Assembly (NCBI GenBank): GCA_002411545.1
Contig: DHTG01000070.1
Coordinates: 2,725-18,764, forward strand
Length of the DNA stretch: 16,040 bases
Source of the DNA: Bacteroidales bacterium UBA5266
GTDB taxonomy: Bacteria; Bacteroidota; Bacteroidia; Bacteroidales; WCHB1-69
Reading direction: 5' to 3'
In this document: positions 7,970-16,040 of the stretch, in pieces
Position numbering within the stretch: position 1 is the stretch's first letter
Layout: each line of letters starts with the position of its first letter
Program-made: the position numbers and the translations under genes
The notes under the pieces: model-generated
What the model saw: the letters and a program-made list of their open reading frames with translations, nothing else
Databases searched by the model: none
Told to the model about the DNA's origin: nothing

Positions 7970-8848
7970 ATGGAACACAAAGCGGGATACGTTAGTATAG
8001 TAGGAAATCCCAACGTTGGTAAATCCACCTTGATGAATGCTCTTATCGGGCAGCATCTTTCCATTATTACTTCCAAAGCACAAACCACAAGGCACCGTAT
8101 CATGGGTATTGTGAACGGCGAAGATTATCAAATTGTGTATTCCGACACCCCTGGTTTATTAAACCCTGCCTACAAAATGCAGGAATACATGATGCGATAT
8201 ATTGAAACTGCTTTGCAAGATTCTGATTTGTTACTTTATGTGGTTGAAGTGAAAGAAACAAAGCACAATGAAAAAGTAATTCAAAAATTAAAAGACATAC
8301 ATATTCCTTTGTTTTTAATTATTAACAAAATTGATGCTGCAACACAAGAACAAATTCAGTCCAGCCGCTTGCATTGGGAAGAGATGTTAAACCCACAAAA
8401 AACTTTTTGCGTTTCAGCGCTAAAACAAGAAGGGCTGGATGACTTGATGCCGGCTATTGTTGAACAACTTCCCGCTTGTCCGCCTTATTTTCCCAAAGAC
8501 GAACTTACAGATCGTCCCATGCGTTTTTTTGTTTCTGAAATCATACGTGAAAAAATACTTTTGTTCTACCAAAAAGAAATCCCTTACAGCGTGGAGGTAG
8601 AAATCACGGCTTACAAAGAGAAAAAAGAAATTACCTTTATCGATGCCATCATTTATGTGGAAAGGGAAACGCAAAAGGGCATTTTATTAGGACATAAAGG
8701 ACAGGCTATTAAAACCCTCGGCACTGAAGCCCGCCTTGCGGTTGAAAACTTTATTGGACGTAAAGCCTATCTCTCTTTAAGTATTAAAGTTCAAAAAGAT
8801 TGGCGCAACAACGAATCCCGTCTGCAACATTTCGGCTACGGAGTATAA
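7970..8848 (+). CDS. era: GTPase Era, 16S rRNA / 30S assembly factor
   Basis: A 292-residue protein of normal Era length. The GTPase domain has G1 GNPNVGKS (12-19), the switch-I QTTRHRI (38-44), G3 DTPG (59-62), G4 NKID (119-122) and G5 SALK (149-152). The C-terminal KH domain carries ILLGHKGQAIKTLG (238-251), which binds the 3' end of 16S rRNA. Era is a membrane-associated essential GTPase that acts late in 30S maturation. The ATG at 7970 follows the guaD stop by 4 bp. Downstream it converges on the gene remnant, with only 6 bp between the two stop codons and no recognisable terminator between them. Confidence 0.97.
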   Translation: MEHKAGYVSIVGNPNVGKSTLMNALIGQHLSIITSKAQTTRHRIMGIVNGEDYQIVYSDTPGLLNPAYKMQEYMMRYIETALQDSDLLLYVVEVKETKHNEKVIQKLKDIHIPLFLIINKIDAATQEQIQSSRLHWEEMLNPQKTFCVSALKQEGLDDLMPAIVEQLPACPPYFPKDELTDRPMRFFVSEIIREKILLFYQKEIPYSVEVEITAYKEKKEITFIDAIIYVERETQKGILLGHKGQAIKTLGTEARLAVENFIGRKAYLSLSIKVQKDWRNNESRLQHFGYGV

Positions 8849-8854
8849 ACATTT

Positions 8855-9577
8855 TCACTCTTTCACAAATCCTTTATTCACCATCCCATTATCCGTTAGG
8901 ATGTGGAGAAAATAGAAACCTTCGGTTAAATGGGTGATAGCTAAAACGGTTTTGGATGCGTTGATAGTGTATGTTTTTATTTCCCTGCCCAAAACATCGC
9001 AAAGACTAATTTCTCGCATTATTTGATTTCCGTTATCAATTGTTAAAAGGGTGCTTGCGGGATTGGGGTAAATAGTTAAACTGTGTTCTTTATCTGTTGT
9101 TTCATATATGGAAGTGCTCATATTTTCTTGTTTCGGTTCTTCAAGCGGATAATCCATTGGGATTAAAAATTTATCGTTGCTTGCATTAGCAATATATATA
9201 CATAAATCTATCAAAATTTCTTTAGGGATAATATCATCTCTACAAGGGGTATGATAATCAAAAGCAGCTTCAATCGCTCTGGCCTTAATCGCTGCCCCGT
9301 TTAATCCCGATTCGGCAATGTTACTTAATATTCCCAATTCAACAGAACCGTCCTCCAACTCACTCCAAGTCATCCCATTTGCCCGAAGCATTTCTCTTAT
9401 ACCATAATACGACAAATAATTTTGATTTTCTATTTCATCATAGCCTTCATAAGTGTCCGGAATAGCATTTATTATATTAAAACACTCATCCTGATCCCCG
9501 TTTTCATAATAACTTTTAGCCAATAAATAATCCGCTTCGGGATTGTGGGTTCTATTTAACCAATCATGGTATGTCAA
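8855..9577 (-). pseudogene. 3' remnant of a T9SS cargo gene (paralogue of the 1425-aa subtilase's C-terminal part)
   Basis: The frame encodes about 240 residues without signal peptide or catalytic domain. From YHDWLNRTH onward it aligns with residue 1207 (YHMWLSRSH) to the end of the intact subtilase at 10052-14329. Shared marks are the Ala-rich helical stretch (YLLAKSYYENG vs YVLAESYLSNR; IPDTYEGYDE vs IPIDFPAYDR; SNIAESG vs ENIAASA; ARAIEA vs AKSILES). A type A sorting domain follows (IYPNPAS...DVLGREI...FVKE). Homology stops exactly at 9571, and the next bases (9572 on) are the IS-end-like repeat. The only start available is a TTG at 9577 inside that repeat, so it is probably not translated into a working exported protein. 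The missing 5' part is not in the window; the intact gene is complete in itself. Read as truncation by a mobile element. Confidence 0.8.
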
Positions 9578-9620
9578 TGCCTGAAATAGGTTGACCGTAA
9601 AAAGTTAAAAAAGATCAACC
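9572..9620. mobile_element. Insertion-sequence-end-like segment, copy 1
   Basis: The sequence begins 5'-TG exactly where the truncated gene's homology stops. Its first 22 bases are identical to the last 22 of the window (core CCTGAAATAGGTTG), in the same orientation. It contains a 6-bp inverted repeat, GGTTGA (9589-9594) with TCAACC (9615-9620). A 5'-TG terminus is common to several IS families including IS3, but no transposase reading frame follows and no opposite-orientation end was found up to 10051, so the family cannot be named. Probably a remnant or solo end. The right boundary is arbitrary. Confidence 0.5.
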
Positions 9621-10051
9621 ATTTTTAAGTATCGTCACGCCATGTCTCGTGACCCATGACTTGAGAGTTTGATTTCATAATTATTTATACCCATTTCCTT
9701 CCAAATTTATGTAAAAATTTTATTTCGTATACACCGAAAATCGATTAAAAAGCTAAGTTTTGTAGGATAAGAACTTTTAATTGTTAATTTATATTTTTTA
9801 AAATAATATTTTTTAAAATAATTCGAGTTAATATAATTAGTAAATCTGTGTGTTTTATTAACAAGTTAAATGCTTGGGAGAATAAACTTAAAAATTGTAA
9901 AATCATGAATATTAATCAAATAAAGATGTATTTGTATGAATAATTATGTATACCTTTGTAAGAAAGAAACAGAAATAAATGAAGGTGAAATAAAAACCGA
10001 TAATACGATAAAAATCAATAAATAATATATTAACAATAAAATCAAACAATT
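9621..10051. other. Intergenic region and 5' leader upstream of the 1425-aa subtilase gene
   Basis: No credible gene. It holds a small hairpin (9634-9639 GTCACG with 9648-9653 CGTGAC, 8-nt loop), perhaps still part of the IS-like remnant. It also holds a perfect tandem duplication of a 15-bp unit, TATTTTTTAAAATAA (9792-9806 and 9807-9821), in very AT-rich DNA, and the promoter of the next gene near 9931-9958. The leader after that promoter is about 90 nt and A-rich. Confidence 0.6.
9931..9958 (+). promoter_or_regulatory. Bacteroidota promoter (-33 TTTG, -7 TACCTTTG)
   Basis: TACCTTTG at 9951-9958 matches TAnnTTTG, with TTTG at 9931-9934 upstream. The spacing of 16 nt between the two is a few bases shorter than typical. 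It is the best promoter candidate for the 1425-residue subtilase gene and leaves a leader of about 90 nt. Confidence 0.5.
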
Positions 10052-13000
10052 ATGAAAGTTTTTGCAATTGAAAAAACGTTAAAAATAACGATATGTTTAC
10101 TCCTTTTCTTTCTACTGGGAACAGAAATACAGGTTAAATCACAAAGTTATTATTATTGTTTCAATGATAGTGTACTCATTCAAAGAACAAACAAATATGT
10201 ACTTCTCAAACAAGACGGTGCATTATCCGATTCTTCTCTTTTAGATAAAATGGATACTATCTTTAGTCAATCGTTTCATTATCTTGTTTTCGGAACCGTC
10301 GATTCACTTGATTCGATCGATCTGTCAAATTATACGACCTTATTTCCCGTTTATAAAGTGAATGGAGATGATGCGGAACTGGGGCTTACAAACGAAATAG
10401 TCTTTCAATTGAAAGATACTCTTATTTTAAATAGTTTTCTGAATGAGTTTAACTTGACACTTGTTAAACAAAACGAAGTCTATGCAAGTGCCAAAGTAAG
10501 CAGCGGCACCGATCCTTTATTGATTGCAAATAATCTTTATCAAACAGGCTTGGTAACTTTTGCTCATCCTGATTTTCTAATTAAAGCCATCCCTGCAGGA
10601 TATCCACCTCCAATAGATGAATACGAACCCTATGATCCGTATTATTCCCATCAATTTTATCTTCATAATACGGGACAAACCATTAACGAAGGCCATGCAT
10701 GTACTGCCGGAGCAGATATTAATATGCTGAAAGCTTGGCAACTAACGCTTGGAAATGAAAATATAGTCATAGCAGTAATAGATATAGGAGTAACGAGCGA
10801 TCATCCCGATTTGCCTGATTCCCGGCAAATACGATTACCCGGTTCCAATATTACCGCTTCCGGCGATCAAACAGATCCGAACGATCCTTCCCCTTTCGGC
10901 ATTTGGGATAACGGAAATTATAATCACGGCAATGCGTGTGCAGGTATTATAGCAGCCGAACATAATGATGAGGGCATAAGCGGCATTGCTCCCTATTGTA
11001 AAATTCTTCCCGTCAGAGTTAAAATTGGTGTAGATAATATGAATCCTTCAACCGCTTATGCGGATGCTCTTTTATTTGCTGCAAATTCGGGAGCTAACAT
11101 TATATCAAATAGTTGGAGTCTGAGTGGATATAGTGAGCCTATTTTAAAAGCGATTGATTGTATTGAACTTAAGTCTGATAGAGTTGTCATTCTCTTTGCT
11201 GCAGGAAATACGGCGAATAGACCCAATAATACCGGATATGTAACCTTTCCAGCTTATGATCCGATATCAGGGATTATAGCTGTTGGAGCATCAAACAGAT
11301 TTGACGATGTAGCCGCTTACAGTCCGAGGGGAAACATATCGGTCGTTGCTCCTTCCAGCACCTGGTATTTAGAGGATATATATAATACTAATAATTACAT
11401 AAAAGAATATCCCGATATGTGGACCATAGATGCTCCCGATTATGGGGGAATGAATTCATATCCGCCTTTAATGCATGACTTGCCAGGAGCTGGAACAAAT
11501 TATTTGAGCTATACCGGACATTTTGGTGGAACTTCAGCTGCTTGCGTCCAAGTTGCAGGAGTTGTTGCTTTAATGTTATCTGTAAATCCATATTTAACCG
11601 CAAGCGAAGTAAAAAATATTATTGAATCTACTGCAAGAAAAATTGGTCCGACTGAAAATAATGTAAATAAAAAAAACGGTTCATGGAATAGTGATGTTGG
11701 TTATGGTGTCATTGATGCATTTAAATCCATTTTAAAAGCTAATTATGATTGGGGGATACAAACTCCTGAAAGTGAAATGCATATCTGTTTTAATTACTCT
11801 GCAGCAATAATCGCTTGTACAACACTAACTAATGCTACTTTTACATGGACAACTAGCTCAAATATTGAAATTGTTAGTAATCAAAATCATATAATTCAAT
11901 TTATTGGTAAAGAACTAGGACATGCATGGTTTGAATGCACCATTACTTATATGAATGAATCAATAACATTACGTCGTGACTTAAATATTATTTTGCCTTC
12001 TGATAAAACACAATACACAAACTTCAGTACGAATGAATCTGTAACTATTTCGTCAGATGCATATATTGACGGTGTTTTTTACATTAATTCCGGGGATACG
12101 GTTACCATAAACAGTCCTGCTACCGTTTATGGTACGCCTTCTGCAGAAATTATTGTAAAATGTGGGGGTAAACTTTTCGTAAACGGAGCTAAATTAACAT
12201 CCATTTGCGAAGATGGATTGTGGCAGGGGATTAAAGTACAAGGGAATACTCATCTTCCTCAAAATATAAACAATACTAATCAAGGAATTGTAATAATGGA
12301 AAATGAAGCTGTTATAGAAAATGCAATTTGTGGAATTAGTGCCAAACAGTCGAGAAAAATTCATCATATTATTCCGGGTAAAGAAATCATTATCAATACA
12401 GGTGGAGGAATAATAGTTGCCAATAATACACATTTCATCAATAATTTACAAGCCATAGGGATGTATTCTTATGTGTATAGCGAAGATCCCATGAATTATG
12501 GAAATATCAGTTATTTCTCGAATTGTGAATTCAAAATAACTAAAAGTGATTTATATTCCGGTTATCAGGTATATTTAGAAGATGTTCAAAGCGTAACTTT
12601 TTATGGTTGTAGGTTTATTGATAATACTTTACAAAATAATAGTATCGCCATTTATGTTAATAACGCCGGCGCATTGATAAATCCCTGCATTCCGGGCACC
12701 TCTTCGACACCTCCTTTTTATTCCAAACGATGCATATTTGAAGGATACCATACGGCTATACATATACAAAATACAGGATCGAAAACTATAAAAATTATGA
12801 ATGCGGAATTTACGAATAATTGCATAGCCATAAAAGCCGTAGGTTCAAATGCACTTGGTATTAAATCTTGTATTTTTAATGTACATTCCAATAATTGTTC
12901 AAGTTATTACGGAGTGGTTTTGGATAATTGCAATCAATATGTTGTTCAGAACAATAGATTTTATGGTAATTATGATGGTATAGGTTTGTTAATTTCCGGA

Positions 13001-14329
13001 AATGTGGAAAATAATAATAGTATCAAATACAATGATTTTACTAATTTTTGTATTGCCTGCAATATAAACGGACGACATGGAAATGGATATGAGAATGAGA
13101 ATATAACAGGATTACAGTTTTTATGTAATCGTTATGAGAATAATTCTAAAGACATTAGAGTTGATGGAAATGGCAGTATACGATATTATCAAGGAGATCA
13201 TACTAATGCGTCGGGCAATGAGTTTTATATACAATCCATGCCGCCTCATATGACAACAAATATTGAAAACCTCAGTGAGATGTTTTTTTATTTTTATAAT
13301 CAACAAGATGGATTTCAAATGCCACTTAATTATAATAATGTTCGTGTTATAGGTACAAATGCCGATAGATGTATGGGATACGGGTATTTAGGATTGTATT
13401 ATTATATTGTTAATCCGGAATACCATTTAATTGAATTAGAAAATAATTATTTAATGTATGAAACGGAATACAATCGTGCATTAATAGAATATATTAATAA
13501 TTATGAAGGTGTTAGTATTGAATGGCAAGATTATCACGGCGAAGATTTTTTCGATCAACCGCAAGTTATCGATTTTATGAATTTAAGCTATCTGAAAGAA
13601 AACATGGATGAAACCTCTAAACAAGCCGTAAGTTTGTTATTGTCGATGGAGGAAATAGATAAAAATCAATACCATATGTGGTTATCTCGTTCCCATACAT
13701 TATTTAATAGTTATGTATTGGCTGAAAGTTATTTAAGCAATCGAAATATTCCTGAAATGGAAATGTTGTTGAATACCATTCCTATAGATTTTCCGGCATA
13801 TGATAGGGATGAATATAGGGATTATCTTGTCTGTTCTCGGTATTTATCATCTTGGAGGAGTATGGATCCGGAAGCAATAATACTATCAAAAGAAGCCATT
13901 GATAGCTTGGAAAATATTGCTGCTTCTGCACCGAACTTAGCTGCTGTTTATGCCAAATCTATTTTGGAAAGTCTCGGTAAAGAGGTAACTTATACTGAGA
14001 TGCCGAATATATGCGATTGTACACCCGGATTTGTTACGGAACAAAATGAGAACAGCATTCAAAAACAAAATCATTTAATGACACAACCCGACATAATTAT
14101 ACATCCCAATCCTGCAAATGATAGAGTAGAAATAAAAGTAATTAATTCTTCTTTCGGTATTCGAAAAATTATGATTTATGATGTATATGGCAAAACCGCA
14201 TGGCGGAAAAACATAGAAGCCAAAGATTTATTATTATTAGATATAAATGAATTATCCAAAGGTTTATATTTTATATACTGTGAATTGGAAAATAAACAAA
14301 CAATAATAAAAAAACTAGTTAAAAATTAA
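10052..14329 (+). CDS. Large T9SS-exported subtilisin-like protease fused to a beta-helix-like region
   Basis: A 1425-residue exported protein. Residues 1 to about 31 are an N-terminal signal sequence. A propeptide-like region runs to about 195. The S8 peptidase domain (about 225-560) shows Asp244 (AVIDIG), His292 (HGNACAG, in place of the commoner HGTHVAG), Asn386 (AAGNTA) and Ser495 (GGTSAACVQVAG), so it should be active. Residues about 570-645 look like an Ig/PKD-type beta-sandwich. From about 660 to 1060 come short Asn/Gly/Ile-rich turns and strands (for example GLWQGIKVQGN, NGAKLTS, VVQNNRFYGNYDGIG), typical of right-handed parallel beta-helix repeats. A helical stretch (about 1150-1320) is shared with the remnant at 8855-9577. 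A type A T9SS sorting domain (HPNPANDRVEI to KLVKN, about 1348-1425) ends the protein. Predicted extracellular; substrate unknown. The next gene starts 95 bp downstream. Confidence 0.9.
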   Translation: MKVFAIEKTLKITICLLLFFLLGTEIQVKSQSYYYCFNDSVLIQRTNKYVLLKQDGALSDSSLLDKMDTIFSQSFHYLVFGTVDSLDSIDLSNYTTLFPVYKVNGDDAELGLTNEIVFQLKDTLILNSFLNEFNLTLVKQNEVYASAKVSSGTDPLLIANNLYQTGLVTFAHPDFLIKAIPAGYPPPIDEYEPYDPYYSHQFYLHNTGQTINEGHACTAGADINMLKAWQLTLGNENIVIAVIDIGVTSDHPDLPDSRQIRLPGSNITASGDQTDPNDPSPFGIWDNGNYNHGNACAGIIAAEHNDEGISGIAPYCKILPVRVKIGVDNMNPSTAYADALLFAANSGANIISNSWSLSGYSEPILKAIDCIELKSDRVVILFAAGNTANRPNNTGYVTFPAYDPISGIIAVGASNRFDDVAAYSPRGNISVVAPSSTWYLEDIYNTNNYIKEYPDMWTIDAPDYGGMNSYPPLMHDLPGAGTNYLSYTGHFGGTSAACVQVAGVVALMLSVNPYLTASEVKNIIESTARKIGPTENNVNKKNGSWNSDVGYGVIDAFKSILKANYDWGIQTPESEMHICFNYSAAIIACTTLTNATFTWTTSSNIEIVSNQNHIIQFIGKELGHAWFECTITYMNESITLRRDLNIILPSDKTQYTNFSTNESVTISSDAYIDGVFYINSGDTVTINSPATVYGTPSAEIIVKCGGKLFVNGAKLTSICEDGLWQGIKVQGNTHLPQNINNTNQGIVIMENEAVIENAICGISAKQSRKIHHIIPGKEIIINTGGGIIVANNTHFINNLQAIGMYSYVYSEDPMNYGNISYFSNCEFKITKSDLYSGYQVYLEDVQSVTFYGCRFIDNTLQNNSIAIYVNNAGALINPCIPGTSSTPPFYSKRCIFEGYHTAIHIQNTGSKTIKIMNAEFTNNCIAIKAVGSNALGIKSCIFNVHSNNCSSYYGVVLDNCNQYVVQNNRFYGNYDGIGLLISGNVENNNSIKYNDFTNFCIACNINGRHGNGYENENITGLQFLCNRYENNSKDIRVDGNGSIRYYQGDHTNASGNEFYIQSMPPHMTTNIENLSEMFFYFYNQQDGFQMPLNYNNVRVIGTNADRCMGYGYLGLYYYIVNPEYHLIELENNYLMYETEYNRALIEYINNYEGVSIEWQDYHGEDFFDQPQVIDFMNLSYLKENMDETSKQAVSLLLSMEEIDKNQYHMWLSRSHTLFNSYVLAESYLSNRNIPEMEMLLNTIPIDFPAYDRDEYRDYLVCSRYLSSWRSMDPEAIILSKEAIDSLENIAASAPNLAAVYAKSILESLGKEVTYTEMPNICDCTPGFVTEQNENSIQKQNHLMTQPDIIIHPNPANDRVEIKVINSSFGIRKIMIYDVYGKTAWRKNIEAKDLLLLDINELSKGLYFIYCELENKQTIIKKLVKN

Positions 14330-14380
14330 TAATCATGCTGAAATTAAAATAACTATGATTTCCAATAATTCATCAGACAA

Positions 14381-14398
14381 CTATTTAAACTATTTAAA
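14381..14398. repeat. Tandem 9-bp repeat (two copies) between the two cargo genes
   Basis: CTATTTAAA occurs at 14381-14389 and again directly at 14390-14398, in the 95-bp gap before the next start codon. No TAnnTTTG box is visible in this gap, so the two genes may share a transcript. Function of the repeat, if any, is unknown. Confidence 0.4.
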
Positions 14399-14424
14399 CG
14401 ACTTTATTTAAAAAAGACAAAATT

Positions 14425-16011
14425 ATGAATACAGTAAAATTTATATTAGCAATCATATTAATAACTATTTCAAATTCTCTGTGGGCATACGATTTTTATG
14501 CGGTAAATAATGGAGATACCATTTATTATAACATTACTTCAGATACGGTTCCGTATACGGTAGAAGTAACATACAAAATTCAGTCTGATTCCATGAATTA
14601 CTCGGGAGCAATCATCATTCCCTCTACTGTTACTTATGAAACTCTTACCTATACTGTAACAAGTATTGGGGACAATGCGTTTGAAGCATGTAGTGATTTA
14701 ACCTTTATTAGTATTCCTATTTCTATACAAACTATTGGAAGATATGCTTTTTCCTCTTGTACCGGCTTAACCCATATAACAATTCCTGATTCTGTAAAGA
14801 CTATTGGGTTTGCCGCATTTGTGATGAATACAAACTTGACTACGGTAAATTTTAATGCTATAAATTGTAATGATTACGGTATTTTTGCACGTAATAATAA
14901 ATTAGCAACCCTTATTTTCGGTGAAAATGTAATTAGAATTCCCAACGGCCTTTGCAAGGCTTGTGAATTTTTGACCACTATTTATATCTCTAATTCAGTA
15001 AAAATTATTGGTGACCAAGCTTTTAGATTTTGCAAGTATTTAACATCCATCCATATTCCCGATTCGGTTGTATTCATTGGCGATTATGCTTTTTCCGATT
15101 GTATTAATTTACAATACGTTACCATAGGCAAATTTATAGACAGTATTGGTGATGCTGCTTTCGAAAATGATATTAATATAAGTGAAATAACCATGAAGGG
15201 CGTATCACCACCTCTTATTAAGGAATATACATTTCACAATGTTTCTACTAATAGTATTGTTTGTGTTCCCTGTGGCAGTAGTGGTTTATATCAATCTGCT
15301 TCCAACTGGTCACGGTTTAAAAACATAATCGGTTCCATGAAATTCAATATAAACATAACACCAAACGATGCGTCGATGGGAAGCATTACTTACCTCCAAA
15401 AGCATTGCGAATCCGATACCGTTATCGTAGAAGCCGTGGCAAAACCTCATTATCATTTTCTTTGCTGGAACGATGGAATTGCCGATAATCCGAGAACTAT
15501 CATACTCTTTCAAGACACTGTATTTACAGCCATTTTTGCTATAGATACCCACAGTGTAACGGTTTTAAGCAACGATACGAATATGGGCACTGTAAGCGGA
15601 AGCGGTACCTATAAATATAATCAAATGATAACGATTACGGCTACCCCAAAGCCTGATTACCGCTTTGTTAAATGGCACGACGGGGATACAAACAATCCGC
15701 GCACCATTAGACTAACACAAGATACGGTTTTTACAGCGGAATTTTCAACTAAAAACAGTATATTGCAAAACCGGAATGTAGGTACCTTAAGCTTGTATCC
15801 CAATCCTGTGCAAGACGTGTTATATATAGATAACTGTGAACAGATAATCAATAAAGTAGAGATTTACAATATGAGCGGTAAACGTATAAAATGTATTCCG
15901 GTAAACGACACTAAAATTATATTATCTATGGACGATGTTTGTCAAGGGATTTATTTTGTTAATATTAATACGAAACAAACAAATGTTGTAAGGAAAATAC
16001 GAAAAGACTAA
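14425..16011 (+). CDS. BspA-type leucine-rich-repeat surface protein with InlB-B-like repeats and T9SS sorting domain
   Basis: A 528-residue exported protein. A signal peptide ends near residue 21 (SLWA). Residues about 75-260 carry LRR_5/BspA-type repeats with the recurring pattern SIGDxAFxxCxxLTxIxIPxSVxxIG (starting near 80, 103, 126, 193 and 216). Two copies of a divergent InlB B-repeat follow, about 306-372 and 376-441. Each has a GxGx/MGS start, an aromatic [FW]xxWxDG core (FLCWNDGIADNPRTI, FVKWHDGDTNNPRTI) and a TVFTAxF end. The C-terminus (SLYPNPVQDVLYI to IRKD, about 455-528) is a type A T9SS sorting domain. BspA-like proteins of oral Bacteroidota bind host matrix proteins or other bacteria, so an adhesive role is plausible but inferred. 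The stop codon lies only 6 bp before the second copy of the repeat. Confidence 0.92.
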   Translation: MNTVKFILAIILITISNSLWAYDFYAVNNGDTIYYNITSDTVPYTVEVTYKIQSDSMNYSGAIIIPSTVTYETLTYTVTSIGDNAFEACSDLTFISIPISIQTIGRYAFSSCTGLTHITIPDSVKTIGFAAFVMNTNLTTVNFNAINCNDYGIFARNNKLATLIFGENVIRIPNGLCKACEFLTTIYISNSVKIIGDQAFRFCKYLTSIHIPDSVVFIGDYAFSDCINLQYVTIGKFIDSIGDAAFENDINISEITMKGVSPPLIKEYTFHNVSTNSIVCVPCGSSGLYQSASNWSRFKNIIGSMKFNINITPNDASMGSITYLQKHCESDTVIVEAVAKPHYHFLCWNDGIADNPRTIILFQDTVFTAIFAIDTHSVTVLSNDTNMGTVSGSGTYKYNQMITITATPKPDYRFVKWHDGDTNNPRTIRLTQDTVFTAEFSTKNSILQNRNVGTLSLYPNPVQDVLYIDNCEQIINKVEIYNMSGKRIKCIPVNDTKIILSMDDVCQGIYFVNINTKQTNVVRKIRKD

Positions 16012-16017
16012 GATGAG

Positions 16018-16040
16018 ATGTCAATGCCTGAAATAGGTTG
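16018..16040. repeat. Second copy of the IS-end-like sequence (23 bp, direct repeat of 9571-9593)
   Basis: The final 23 bases are identical to 9571-9593 and in the same direction. The match runs to the window edge, so its true length is unknown. If it is an IS terminus, the element body lies beyond the window and begins just after the leucine-rich-repeat gene. The match of 23 bases is far too long to be chance. Confidence 0.75.

Noticed and set aside
8855..9577. Functional small T9SS protein starting at TTG 9577
   Set aside because: It has no signal peptide, its start lies inside the repeat, and its homology begins mid-protein, so a truncated remnant is the better reading.
9572..10051. Complete insertion sequence or MITE in this gap
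   Set aside because: Only one end is recognisable. No inverted partner of the repeat and no transposase frame were found before the subtilase gene.
14330..14360. Inverted repeat AATCAT / ATGATT after the large subtilase as a terminator
   Set aside because: The stem is 6 AT-rich base pairs with an 18-nt loop and lacks a clear T run. It is too weak to call.

Overview
The window looks like chromosomal DNA from a member of the Bacteroidota, most likely order Bacteroidales. It is AT-rich. Three intact genes and one gene remnant end in type A C-terminal sorting domains of the type IX (Por) secretion system. Several genes are preceded by the Bacteroidota -7 box TAnnTTTG, and the accessory domains (BACON, DUF4159, BspA-like leucine-rich repeats) are typical of this phylum. 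No rRNA, tRNA, CRISPR array or prophage was seen.

Left part (1-4578, all minus strand): an aminoacyl-histidine dipeptidase (PepD-like, 3' end cut by the window edge); a small DUF456 membrane protein with its own promoter-like box; and a tight three-gene unit, transcribed DUF4159 protein > S4-domain RNA-binding protein > GluP-like sugar transporter. That unit begins at a -7 box near 4510 and ends at a hairpin terminator near 2000-2030. The first two genes overlap as TAATG.

Middle (4554-9577): a secreted subtilisin-like protease with three BACON-like repeats and a T9SS sorting domain (minus strand, with its own terminator); a 434-bp intergenic region with an inverted repeat; then, on the plus strand, guanine deaminase (guaD) and the ribosome-assembly GTPase Era, 4 bp apart. 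Facing Era is the 3' remnant of a second T9SS cargo gene. It lost its 5' part exactly at a sequence that looks like the end of an insertion sequence.

Right part (9572-16040): an intergenic region with the IS-end-like sequence, then two large T9SS cargo genes on the plus strand. One encodes a 1425-residue subtilase fused to a beta-helix-like region. The other encodes a 528-residue BspA-type leucine-rich-repeat protein with two InlB-B-like repeats. The IS-end-like sequence starts again, in the same orientation, in the last 23 bases of the window.

Taken together this is housekeeping DNA next to a small region of secreted or surface proteins that has been reshaped by a mobile element. I see no complete undescribed system. 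The most noteworthy points are the repeat-bounded cargo segment, the gene remnant cut at an IS-like terminus, and the subtilase/beta-helix fusion.
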